Shown here piece after piece: positions 7,211 through 13,391 of a stretch of 14,734 bases of DNA. Source of the DNA: Planctomycetaceae bacterium. Lineage in GTDB: Bacteria; Planctomycetota; Planctomycetia; Pirellulales; Thermoguttaceae. The stretch lies in NCBI GenBank assembly GCA_031287585.1, contig JAITST010000243.1:1-14734 (forward strand), read 5' to 3'. The number at the start of each line of letters is the position of its first letter. Position 1 is the first letter of the stretch. A program made the position numbers and the translations under genes. The notes below the pieces were generated by a model that did no database searches, was not told where the DNA came from, and worked only from the letters and a program-made list of their open reading frames with translations.

Positions 7211-7299
7211 AGGCGGTAACGAAGCAGTACTCCGCGCAGTTACGCAGTGTTAACTTTACCCAGCGTAACTCCGTCGGAGTACTGACTACGTTATCGCCT
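7211..7299. repeat. Long near-perfect hairpin between two genes of the ATPase cluster
   Basis: The left arm spans 7211-7246 and the right arm 7262-7299, with a loop of about 15 bases. Matching blocks are AGGCG, TAACG, CAGTACTCCG and AGTTACGC, interrupted by only a few mismatches and single-base offsets. It occupies most of the 228-base gap between the membrane gene (stop at 7360) and the zinc-ribbon/TPR gene. No T-run follows on either strand. An RNA-processing, stability or attenuation element, or a tiny palindromic mobile repeat, are all possible. Confidence 0.85.
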
Positions 7300-7359
7300 G
7301 TTATATGTGACCAATTTTCAACCGTTGTCAGTATGTAAGGTTTCGTGTTCCGTTTCTGA

Positions 7360-8064
7360 TTACCGTTGCAAATGCTGCTTCTTGCCTCGCAGTAAACTCC
7401 GCATGGCATTAACGCTCTGCTCTATTGCACTCATATCACGCGAACGATTTGAGAATGTTGCCGACATCGTGGTGCCTCCGGTTGTGGTTAGGACAAATTT
7501 TTGATACTTCACTTTCGTCTGTCCATTAGCAGTAGCCGCAGGACTTCCCATTCCATAACTATCCTCTGAACAAGCAACAGAAACAACATCGCCATAGAAA
7601 ACTTCGCCAGTGTTTGCGTTATCGTCGTTTTTCAACAATGAAAAACTATATGAATATCTGAATATCTGGTCTGTCGAGAAAAAGAACACCACTGCGTTGT
7701 AAGCAGATGTTCGAGTGACACCGTCTTTCCCTACGGCAAAACTCATTTCACCAAACCCGTCTCCATAGTAGTAACCTGCGACGATAACAGGGTTTGCCTC
7801 TTTGACTTGGTCTTCATCAATGCCGAGTTTCGATAAAGCAACTGATGTGATGTTACGGATGTGGTCTTTGCACATCTGGTCGATTTCCTCGTCTTTAGGA
7901 CGAGTGACGGCAAGGTAAATTTTCCAAATGCCGATTGCCAACGGAATGATTCCGATGAAGATGAACAGCAGAAGAATTCCGACGATGATTAGCACAATTC
8001 CGAGACCAATGCTCCCGTTATTGTTGAAGTAAGAGTTGCATCGTTTGTAGTCTATGGTTCCCAT
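7360..8064 (-). CDS. Membrane-anchored protein, first gene of the ATPase cluster
   Basis: This encodes 234 residues from the ATG at 8064, selected over upstream in-frame starts because AAGGTGG lies about 12 bases before it. Residues 18-52 are continuously hydrophobic (GLGIVLIIVGILLLFIFIGI onward) and could form a tight membrane hairpin. The start of the protein is short and polar, so a cleaved signal peptide is unlikely. The remaining 180 residues are soluble and beta-rich: GYYYGDGFGEMSFAVGKDGV, then FSTDQIFRYSYSFSLL, then GEVFYGDVVSVACSED, ending in an amphipathic helix (AIEQSVNAMRSLLRGKK). The end resembles PH/GRAM-like domains in outline, but I do not recognise a family. As the first gene of the cluster it may anchor the machine to the membrane (inference). 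A long hairpin lies just downstream. Confidence 0.8.
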   Translation of the reverse strand: MGTIDYKRCNSYFNNNGSIGLGIVLIIVGILLLFIFIGIIPLAIGIWKIYLAVTRPKDEEIDQMCKDHIRNITSVALSKLGIDEDQVKEANPVIVAGYYYGDGFGEMSFAVGKDGVTRTSAYNAVVFFFSTDQIFRYSYSFSLLKNDDNANTGEVFYGDVVSVACSEDSYGMGSPAATANGQTKVKYQKFVLTTTGGTTMSATFSNRSRDMSAIEQSVNAMRSLLRGKKQHLQR

Positions 8065-8214
8065 TGTTTGTTTCCACCTTTCTGTGGGGTTGTGAGAACG
8101 CAAGCAAGAACCGCTTTTAGAACAGGAGCGGTGCGTTATGAAGACAGGCATCTTCCTACCGACCAAAGTAGTGCGTATCCTTTACACCGAAATTACAACG
8201 CTGAAGATTCCCGT

Positions 8215-8268
8215 TGTTGTATGCGCAGACGCTCCCTCTTCGGGAGACACGCAGTTTCTCATACAACA
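8215..8268. promoter_or_regulatory. Structured element in the upstream region of the ATPase cluster
   Basis: A perfect nine-base outer stem, TGTTGTATG (8215-8223) with CATACAACA (8260-8268), encloses a perfect five-base inner stem, CTCCC-TCTTC-GGGAG (8232-8246), with an internal bulge. It lies about 150-200 bases upstream of the first gene of the cluster, so it may be in the leader RNA. No known riboswitch is recognised. Confidence 0.55.
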
Positions 8269-8417
8269 TTGGATATCATTCACACGGCAAGCCGGTTGGT
8301 CGCGAAAAATAACCAATCCGTCCGAAGACGGCTTCATAATTACTGACGTACTCTAATTTTTTTTGCCAAATCACAATGATTCGGACACATCTAATTTTTG
8401 TTCCTCGGTACCATTTT

Positions 8418-8443
8418 TTACACAGAGCACCGAGAGAACGCGA
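8418..8443. repeat. Short 'CACAGAG/CACCGAGAG' repeat fragment
   Basis: ACACAGAGCACCGAGAG followed by AACGCG is a degenerate example of the iterated RCAGAG/CACGGAG unit seen more fully at 8919-9044 and 9241-9265. It is noncoding. Confidence 0.5.
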
Positions 8444-8515
8444 TAATTCTATCCACATTTTAGAAAAATGCAATAGGGGGTAGGGTAAAAATTTTCTCAA
8501 AAAACCTACAAAAAA

Positions 8516-8526
8516 TTTACACACCC
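8516..8526 (-). mobile_element. Lone insertion-element-like end
   Basis: Read on the minus strand from 8526 the sequence is GGGTGTGTAAA. This is identical to the first 11 bases of both ends of the inverted-repeat element at 1803-1972, but it then diverges into an A/T-rich stretch. No partner end or transposase is visible nearby. It may be a relic end or a coincidence. Confidence 0.35.
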
Positions 8527-8556
8527 TTTCTCAATTATTTTGTCATAATTGAGAAA
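8527..8556. repeat. Perfect 11-bp AT-rich hairpin
   Basis: TTTCTCAATTA (8527-8537) and TAATTGAGAAA (8546-8556) are perfectly complementary around an eight-base loop. It directly abuts the lone insertion-like end. No T-run follows, so it is not a clear terminator. Confidence 0.7.
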
Positions 8557-8557
8557 A

Positions 8558-8588
8558 TTGCTCGCAAACGCGATGTTACCGCGAGCAA
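8558..8588. repeat. Perfect 8-bp hairpin TTGCTCGC/GCGAGCAA
   Basis: TTGCTCGC (8558-8565) pairs with GCGAGCAA (8581-8588) across 15 bases. The word TTGCTCGC recurs within the adjacent repeat copy (8719-8726), suggesting a shared building block. Confidence 0.6.
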
Positions 8589-8599
8589 ACCCGCATGGA

Positions 8600-8739
8600 A
8601 AAACGAATGATAACACCCAACTTACCAATGGTTTTATAGAATAAGAAATCTTTTCTTTACAAAAAAACACATCAGTAGCCATAGGCGTTCACCCAAACAT
8701 AACCTCATTACCTTATTGTTGCTCGCTCTAATTCTAAAT
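8600..8739 (-). repeat. Intergenic repeat family, copy 1 (full, minus orientation)
   Basis: Read on the minus strand this begins ATTTAGAATT, then GAGCAAC, TAAGGTAAT, AGGTTATG, GGCTACTGATGTGTTTT, TGTAAA, CATTGGT, TATCATTCGTTT. The same blocks appear in the same order and spacing in copy 3 (9063-9200) over about 140 bases, with scattered substitutions. It has no coding capacity. It lies head to head with copy 2, so the two can fold into a long imperfect hairpin. Confidence 0.8.
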
Positions 8740-8849
8740 AAGGTAATAAGGTTGTTTTTATGGGCGTGCATTTGCTACTGAGGTGTGTTTTAGTAAAAAT
8801 AAGGTTTTGTTTCCTTAAAACCCTAGTAGGCAGGTTATAGACTTTTCGT
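8737..8849 (+). repeat. Intergenic repeat family, copy 2 (partial, plus orientation)
   Basis: The blocks are AATAAGGTAATAAGGTT, TTGCTACTGAGGTGTGTTTT, GTAAAAATAAGGTTT, TTGTTTC, then GCAGGTTAT. All appear in the same order as in copy 3, with more divergence. It lacks the leading AGAATT...GAGCAAC block in its own orientation and abuts copy 1 at about 8737. Confidence 0.75.
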
Positions 8850-8918
8850 TTTTTTCACAGGTAGTTAAAAATAGGTAAGGGTAGGTTTTTATAGAGCATT
8901 TCCAAAAACCACAATTTT

Positions 8919-9044
8919 AACCGCAGAGTTCGCAGAGAAACGCAGAGATTTTATTTTGAAAATCTTTTGTAATGATTTATAATAGAATAAGTTACAAAAA
9001 AATACGCCTCCGCGACTCTTTGTGTCCTCCGCGTTAAAAAAGAG
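8919..9044. repeat. CGCAGAG-type dispersed repeat with inverted partner
   Basis: AACCGCAGAGTTCGCAGAG continues to AAACGCAGAGATTTT (8919-8952), an iterated RCAGAG unit of about ten bases. At 9009-9036 the opposite strand carries AACGCGGAGGACACAAAGAG and more of the same style. The two arms form an imperfect inverted repeat around about 55 bases. Such repeats are widespread in intergenic DNA of several phyla, so this is most likely a nonautonomous dispersed repeat. Confidence 0.7.
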
Positions 9045-9062
9045 TTTTTAGAGATTTTCCTC

Positions 9063-9200
9063 ATTTAGAATTCGGACGAGCAACCATAAGGTAATTAGGT
9101 TATGCCTTGGGGGGAACTCATTGCTACTGATGTGTTTTCTGTAAAAATAAGGTTTCTTGTTTCACAAATTCATTGGTGAGCAGGTGGTTATCATTTGTTT
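9063..9200 (+). repeat. Intergenic repeat family, copy 3 (full, plus orientation)
   Basis: The blocks are ATTTAGAATT, GAGCAACCATAAGGTAATT, AGGTTATG, TTGCTACTGATGTGTTTT, TGTAAAAATAAGGTTTCTTG, CATTGGTGAG and TATCATTTGTTT. Their order and spacing match copy 1 in inverted orientation. Copies 1 and 3 are about 320 bases apart and could pair with each other in an RNA or promote inversion of the DNA between them. Confidence 0.8.
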
Positions 9201-9232
9201 ATCTATGTAGGTTTGGTTTGAGAAATTAATCG

Positions 9233-9342
9233 TGTTGCGCACGAAGACACAGTGGACACGGAGAAACGAAAGGGTTTTAGATTTTCGATTAGAGTTACAA
9301 AATCTAAAATAAAAAATAAAAACAATCCCTCCGTGCGCAAAA
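9233..9342. repeat. CACGGAG-type repeat with inverted ends and internal 11-bp hairpin
   Basis: TTGCGCACGAAG near 9235 and CTCCGTGCGCAA near 9330-9341 form an inverted pair with one mismatch. The left arm continues ACACAGTGGACACGGAGAAA, the same iterated style as the CGCAGAG repeats. Inside, TTTTAGATTTT (9275-9285) and AAAATCTAAAA (9299-9309) form a perfect 11-bp hairpin. Confidence 0.65.
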
Positions 9343-9432
9343 TAACCAATCAATTTTATCTACCCTTGACTATCTGTGAAAAAAACGAAACCGGTATAAT
9401 CTGCACGTACAGTTTTTTGTTTTTAGCAATGT

Positions 9433-10056
9433 CTATTCGTTTTGTGTCACTACTATTTTGGGAATTTTGAATTTTGTTCCCGTTATTTTTTGGTTGTTTT
9501 GATTAATTTCGTTGTAGTTCATTTTCAGATAGTCCCATAGTTCCGGGGCAGGGTCTTGTTTTAGCCATGTTTCCATTAGTGACAATACTATTTTGTCGTA
9601 TTGTTTCTGCGATTTGCCGTGTGCAAAGCAGCGTCCCCCGAAACGCCGTAGGTCGCCGTTGAAGTATGGACTTATATGGTATAACTCGTGGATTATCGTT
9701 TCTAGTTTTACATTGAATTTCAAGTCAATGAAACGCGGCATATAGAAATTTATTATGTAGAGATACTCAACGCCGCCAGCGTTTTGGATTTGTTTGTGTG
9801 TTAGCCAGCGTCCGTTGCGCTGTATCGTTCGTTTACCGTCTTCAAAACGCAACGGGTACGTCGAGGCGTAAATTCCGAACGGTGCGATGTTTTTTGTTCT
9901 TGCGAAACTCACACCTACCTGTTCCATATCAATGTGTTGTAATTCCGCCACTCGGAAACAGATGTCAACACATGTACGGCGCAGAGCCTCCGTATAATCG
10001 AAAACGGACATAGATTTGTATCGGAGAGTTTTGTGAAAATTCCGTCCGTCGGACAT
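9433..10056 (-). CDS. Putative HELYH-motif zinc metallopeptidase-like protein
   Basis: This encodes 207 residues from the ATG at 10056. An in-frame TTG at 10095, an ATG at 10011 and the lack of a Shine-Dalgarno leave the start open. The conserved core is ETIIHELYHISPYFNGDLRRF (120-140; note the HELYH at 123-127), an HExxH zinc-binding motif with catalytic Glu, followed by D134 and H146 as possible third ligands and a SQKQYD stretch. Upstream, YTEALRRTCVDIC and ...YIINFYMPRFIDLKF match a family I recall as conserved, uncharacterised and predicted metallopeptidase-like in planctomycetes and other bacteria. There is no signal peptide, so it should be cytoplasmic. It lies 44 bases after rplQ and is probably co-transcribed with the ribosomal genes, suggesting housekeeping use. 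Substrate unknown. Confidence 0.78.
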   Translation of the reverse strand: MSDGRNFHKTLRYKSMSVFDYTEALRRTCVDICFRVAELQHIDMEQVGVSFARTKNIAPFGIYASTYPLRFEDGKRTIQRNGRWLTHKQIQNAGGVEYLYIINFYMPRFIDLKFNVKLETIIHELYHISPYFNGDLRRFGGRCFAHGKSQKQYDKIVLSLMETWLKQDPAPELWDYLKMNYNEINQNNQKITGTKFKIPKIVVTQNE

Positions 10057-10100
10057 ACTAACGGAACGGATGCTAAACGCAACCGCCCGTTCCAATCGGT

Positions 10101-10664
10101 TTACTCAACCGAAACTTTCCCGGTTGTTTCAGATTCAGTTACAAACTCAATAATCGCACGCTTACCCGCGTCACCCAAACGCGGCTTCGCCAGTTTCATG
10201 ATTCTGGTATAACCGCCGTTACGGTCTTCAAATCTCGGACCGATAACGTCGAACAGAATTTTCACCGCGTCTTTGTTGCCAATCAACTGGAACGCTCTGC
10301 GGCGTAACGCAACCGCTGGCGCAATCGCCTGGTTCCATTTCGCCCAGACATCACTCTCACGCCATTTTTTCCACTCTGTGGTATTACGTTCCGCCGATGT
10401 CGCGAACTTGGACGCGTCGTTAAGATAACGCTGTGCTTTACGAGCAAGCGTTACACACCTTTCGACAAACGGACGAACCTCTTTCGCCTTTTCAAGCGTC
10501 GTGATTATTCGACCGCGAACGTATGGTTTATTTTCGTCGCCACCGAACTTCACACCGTCTGTGTCACGCTCTGTCATCAACAGTGCGATGACCAAACTAC
10601 GTAACAACGCCCGTTGGTGATTTGGGTTACGCCCAAGTTTTCTGCCAATTCTATGATGTCTCAT
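10101..10664 (-). CDS. rplQ: 50S ribosomal protein L17, long planctomycete-type form
   Basis: L17 is a large-subunit protein near the peptide exit tunnel. The start is set at 10664, where the protein begins MRHHRIGRKLGRNPNHQRAL, the canonical L17 N-terminus; a longer in-frame extension to 10736 has no family support. The C-terminal L17 signature is GGYTRIMKLAKPRLGDAGKRA (149-169), with ILFDVIGPRFEDR before it. At 187 residues it is about 60-70 longer than most bacterial L17, with added sequence around 35-48 and 75-118 (TSAERNTTEWKKWRESDVWA). I recall this enlarged form from planctomycetes. It is the last ribosomal gene of the cluster, 116 bases after rpoA. Confidence 0.95.
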   Translation of the reverse strand: MRHHRIGRKLGRNPNHQRALLRSLVIALLMTERDTDGVKFGGDENKPYVRGRIITTLEKAKEVRPFVERCVTLARKAQRYLNDASKFATSAERNTTEWKKWRESDVWAKWNQAIAPAVALRRRAFQLIGNKDAVKILFDVIGPRFEDRNGGYTRIMKLAKPRLGDAGKRAIIEFVTESETTGKVSVE

Positions 10665-10780
10665 AACTCTATTGTTGGTTACAAATTGAAAAATTAGTTC
10701 TGAACCAGTTCCAAACCAGTCGCGGATGACGGACAAAAACCCTTGTCATTATCCGTTCACTGCTCATGGCTGTTGTCTTA

Positions 10781-11803
10781 CTAAAACGTTCCGGCTAACG
10801 ATGCCGATGTTGACGGCGGCAGTCTCATTCCGAGACGCAGACCGATTATTGTCAACTTTTCTTTTACTTCGTTCAACGTTGTCTCACCGAAGTTGCGGAC
10901 TTCCAATAGCGAGTCCTCGTTTCGCAGAACCAAGTCACGCACGGTATTGATGTTTTCCGCTTCGAGACAGTTCATCGCGCGAACCGACAAGTTCAGTTCG
11001 TTGAGTCCCATCTGGAGTTTCGATTCGAGAGCGGGGTCAATTCCGCCAAACCCGACTGCCTTTGCCCGCGCGAAGACCGCTCCGTCAACACGTTCGTACT
11101 GAATGAACGGATTGAGGTGCTTACGCAGAATCTTCGACGCTTCAACAAGTGCAATTTCCGGGTGCAACGAACCATCAGTCCAAACCTGCAACAGCAGTTT
11201 ATCGTAGTTGGTCTTCTGACCAACACGTGTCTCCTCGACCGTGTATTGGACACGTATCACCGGACTAAACGATGCGTCAAGCGGTATAAACCCGATCTCC
11301 GCGCCTCGGTCACGCTGTTGGGCAATCTGTTCCGTCGCCGGCACGTAGCCGCGTCCGTTTTCAACTACCATTTCCATCTCGAACTGAACGTTATCCGTCA
11401 GTGTCGCGATGTGATGCGATTTGTTGATTACTTCAACACTGTTGTCTGTAATCACGTCCGCACCGGTAATCGGTCCCGCAACATTTTTCTCAATACGGAT
11501 AACCTTCTGTTTGTCTTCATATGACTTGACAACAAGCGATTTGACATTCAAAGCAATTTCCGTAACGTCCTCGTAAACTCCTCGTATCGACGCATATTCG
11601 TGAAGTGCGTTACGCAACTTCATACGTGTCACCGCAGAACCTTCGAGACTTGACAGCAAAATACGGCGTAAACTATTGCCGACAGTTGTGCCGAATCCAC
11701 GTTCAAAAGGTTCCGCTATGAACTCGCCAAAATTTGGCGTGAGCGTCTCTTGTTTACAAATGACCTTACTGGGAAGTTCCAGCCCGCGCCATCTAATACG
11801 CAT
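10781..11803 (-). CDS. rpoA: DNA-directed RNA polymerase alpha subunit
   Basis: Alpha dimerises to nucleate RNA polymerase assembly, and its C-terminal domain contacts UP elements and activators. This encodes 340 residues from the ATG at 11803, with AGGAG nine bases upstream. The N-terminal domain has the signature FGEFIAEPFERGFGTTVGNS followed by LRRILLSSLEGSAVTRMK, and covers about 1-240. The C-terminal domain spans about 260-335, with LNLSVRAMNCLEAENINTVRDL and the EVRNFGETTLNEVKEKL helix-hairpin-helix. Length is close to typical (about 315-340). A 250-base gap separates it from rpsD, unusually wide for this operon; it holds a small inverted repeat (GATACGCGA...TCGTGTATC, 11941-11961). Confidence 0.98.
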   Translation of the reverse strand: MRIRWRGLELPSKVICKQETLTPNFGEFIAEPFERGFGTTVGNSLRRILLSSLEGSAVTRMKLRNALHEYASIRGVYEDVTEIALNVKSLVVKSYEDKQKVIRIEKNVAGPITGADVITDNSVEVINKSHHIATLTDNVQFEMEMVVENGRGYVPATEQIAQQRDRGAEIGFIPLDASFSPVIRVQYTVEETRVGQKTNYDKLLLQVWTDGSLHPEIALVEASKILRKHLNPFIQYERVDGAVFARAKAVGFGGIDPALESKLQMGLNELNLSVRAMNCLEAENINTVRDLVLRNEDSLLEVRNFGETTLNEVKEKLTIIGLRLGMRLPPSTSASLAGTF

Positions 11804-12053
11804 AAATATATCTCCTAAAAATCACACCCGAATACAATCACACCAATCACAAACCGCGCCACAACTTATAGCCCTACCGCAATTTGCTCCCGCTATTATC
11901 TACTACCGCACAAACTGTAAATCAAAAACCGAAACCACTTGATACGCGAATTATCGTGTATCTTCAACGTGTGTGGCTTAATATGTTCAGTTACCGTTTG
12001 AGCCAAAAACGACCTTACCTTGTTTGAACACGCAGTTACTCGTAATACGCTTA

Positions 12054-12686
12054 TTACTTGGAACACAACTCGACGATAAGTGCCGGTTGAACCGATATCG
12101 ACTGCAACGCATCATCCGCCGACGGCAACCGCAAAACGATACCGCGGGGATTCTCTTCGTCCGCCCGCAACAAGTAATCAGGAACGTCACGAGCCGCTTC
12201 GTCAATCGCCTCTCTGATGAGTTTGACACTTCCCTGACGTTTCCGCACCGTTATCTCGTCACCAATTCGCACTTGATAACTCGGAATATCAACCCGCCTA
12301 CCGTTCACAAGCACATGCCCGTGACAAACAAACTGACGCGCCTGACTGCGTGATGTCGCGAAAGTCAAACGATAGACGACGTTATCCAGTCTGCGTTCGA
12401 GCAAACTCATCAGGTTTTTACCAGTGTCGCCCTTTCCGCGTTCCGCCATCGTGAAATACTTACGGAATTGACGTTCAAGTACGCCGTAATACGCCTTTAC
12501 CTTCTGTTTTTCGCGAAGATGAAGACCGTAATCGGTCAACTTGCCGCGTTTCATTCCGTGCATGCCCGGCGGTGTCGCGCGACGTGTAAACGCACACCGG
12601 TCTGACTCACACCGCAAACCTTTAAGCATCAACTTAGTGCCTTCGCGTCTGCACTTGCGGCAAACTGCTTCTGTGTTTCGAGCCAT
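12054..12686 (-). CDS. rpsD: 30S ribosomal protein S4
   Basis: S4 is a primary 16S rRNA-binding assembly protein, and in several bacteria it represses this operon translationally. This encodes 210 residues from the ATG at 12686, with GAGGA just upstream. The N-terminal segment keeps four cysteines (C9, C12, C26, C31) in the pattern of zinc-containing S4 forms, followed by PPGMHG and YGLHLREKQKVKAYYGVLER. The S4 RNA-binding domain is at about 99-160: RRLDNVVYRLTFATSRSQAR, then QFVCHGHVLVNGRRVDIPS. The C-terminus, QPALIVELCSK, matches the family ending. A 160-base gap to rpsK contains a possible internal promoter. Confidence 0.97.
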   Translation of the reverse strand: MARNTEAVCRKCRREGTKLMLKGLRCESDRCAFTRRATPPGMHGMKRGKLTDYGLHLREKQKVKAYYGVLERQFRKYFTMAERGKGDTGKNLMSLLERRLDNVVYRLTFATSRSQARQFVCHGHVLVNGRRVDIPSYQVRIGDEITVRKRQGSVKLIREAIDEAARDVPDYLLRADEENPRGIVLRLPSADDALQSISVQPALIVELCSK

Positions 12687-12732
12687 TGTTCCTCGTTATC
12701 TCTGAATGTTGTAAGTAATTGTTTGTCTGAAA

Positions 12733-12762
12733 ATTATACAAACCAAACGTCACGTTGACGTT
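12733..12762 (-). promoter_or_regulatory. Possible internal promoter and palindromic operator before rpsD
   Basis: On the minus strand a perfect TATAAT (12738-12733) lies 47 bases upstream of the rpsD start. Just upstream of it is the perfect inverted repeat AACGTCA-ACG-TGACGTT (12762-12746). No good -35 box is present at the right spacing, so the palindrome may be an activator or repressor site, or the base of an RNA structure. Confidence 0.35.
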
Positions 12763-12846
12763 AGTTTACAGTTATATTGATGTACCAAACGTTGAACGCC
12801 GACAGTCAAGCCAACGGACACTCTATACTTCCAGCGTTACGCTCAA

Positions 12847-13242
12847 CTAAACTCTACGTCGTTTCTTAGGACGGCAACCGTTGTGCGGCAACGGCGTTAC
12901 GTCTTCGATACTCTTGACGTTCAAACCCGCTTGCTGTAGCGCGTTAATCGCACTTTCACGTCCCGCGCCCGGTCCCTTGACCCTGACTTCGACTTCCTTC
13001 ATCCCGAATTTCATCGCCTTCTCCGCACACTGTTGCGCTGCCATCTGACCAGCAAACGGCGTGCTTTTGCGGCTTCCTTTGAATCCGCTTGTTCCAGATG
13101 TCGCCCAACAAAGGGAGTCACCTTTGGAATCCGTTATCGTTACCGTCGTGTTGTTGAACGTCGCCTTGACGTGTGCAACACCGACTGTTACATTACGTTT
13201 AACTTTACGTTTTTTTGTTGCTGATGTAGTTGCTTTAGCCAT
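12847..13242 (-). CDS. rpsK: 30S ribosomal protein S11
   Basis: S11 is part of the 30S platform and contacts mRNA near the E site. This encodes 131 residues from the ATG at 13242; no Shine-Dalgarno is visible. After a basic N-terminal tail (KKRKVKRNVTVG) the family core follows: HVKATFNNTTVTITDSKGD, GTSGFKGSRKSTPFAGQMAA, VRVKGPGAGRESAINALQ. It ends with SIEDVTPLPHNGCRPKKRRRV, the S11 C-terminal signature. Length is normal. It lies 149 bases after rpsM. Confidence 0.98.
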   Translation of the reverse strand: MAKATTSATKKRKVKRNVTVGVAHVKATFNNTTVTITDSKGDSLCWATSGTSGFKGSRKSTPFAGQMAAQQCAEKAMKFGMKEVEVRVKGPGAGRESAINALQQAGLNVKSIEDVTPLPHNGCRPKKRRRV

Positions 13243-13391
13243 TAGTGTAAGTAGTTAGTATATTAGTTGTTAGTTCTAGTTTCTGGTTGTTAGTTGACTA
13301 TTGAGCAACCAACGTGTTATGCAGGTATCATAACGAACAATTTTGTTGCGGACAACACATGGACGACAAAAATCCCGCAAACAGCAAGCCG

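Larger units (their letters stand above)
8065..9432. other. Gene-free, repeat-dense AT-rich region
   Basis: No frame longer than about 90 codons here looks coding on either strand, and the short ones differ from neighbouring genes in composition. The region instead contains three copies of a roughly 110-140-base repeat, several CGCAGAG/CACGGAG-type repeats, at least four perfect short hairpins and one insertion-element-like end, annotated separately. It separates the ribosomal/metallopeptidase unit from the HerA/SPFH unit. Confidence 0.75.

Noticed and set aside
7125..7409. A 94-codon minus-strand open frame between the first two cluster genes.
   Set aside because: It overlaps the ends of both flanking genes, runs straight through the long 7211-7299 hairpin, has no ribosome binding site and has a composition unlike its neighbours.
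9366..9400. TTGAC followed by TATAAT on the plus strand, resembling a promoter.
   Set aside because: The spacing is about 23 bases, too long for sigma70, and no gene lies downstream on the plus strand.
9403..9424. CTGCACGTACAG followed by T-rich sequence as a terminator for the metallopeptidase gene.
   Set aside because: The T-run is on the plus strand while the gene is on the minus strand, and the stem is only three pairs around a mismatch.
8347..9432. Possible CRISPR array or tandem repeat array in the repeat-rich region.
   Set aside because: Repeat copies differ in length and orientation, are diverged, and lack uniform spacers; no Cas-like gene is in the window.
10665..10736. N-terminal extension of L17 by 24 residues.
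   Set aside because: Family members begin at MRHxxxGRKLGR; the extension has no family match and is not needed for initiation.
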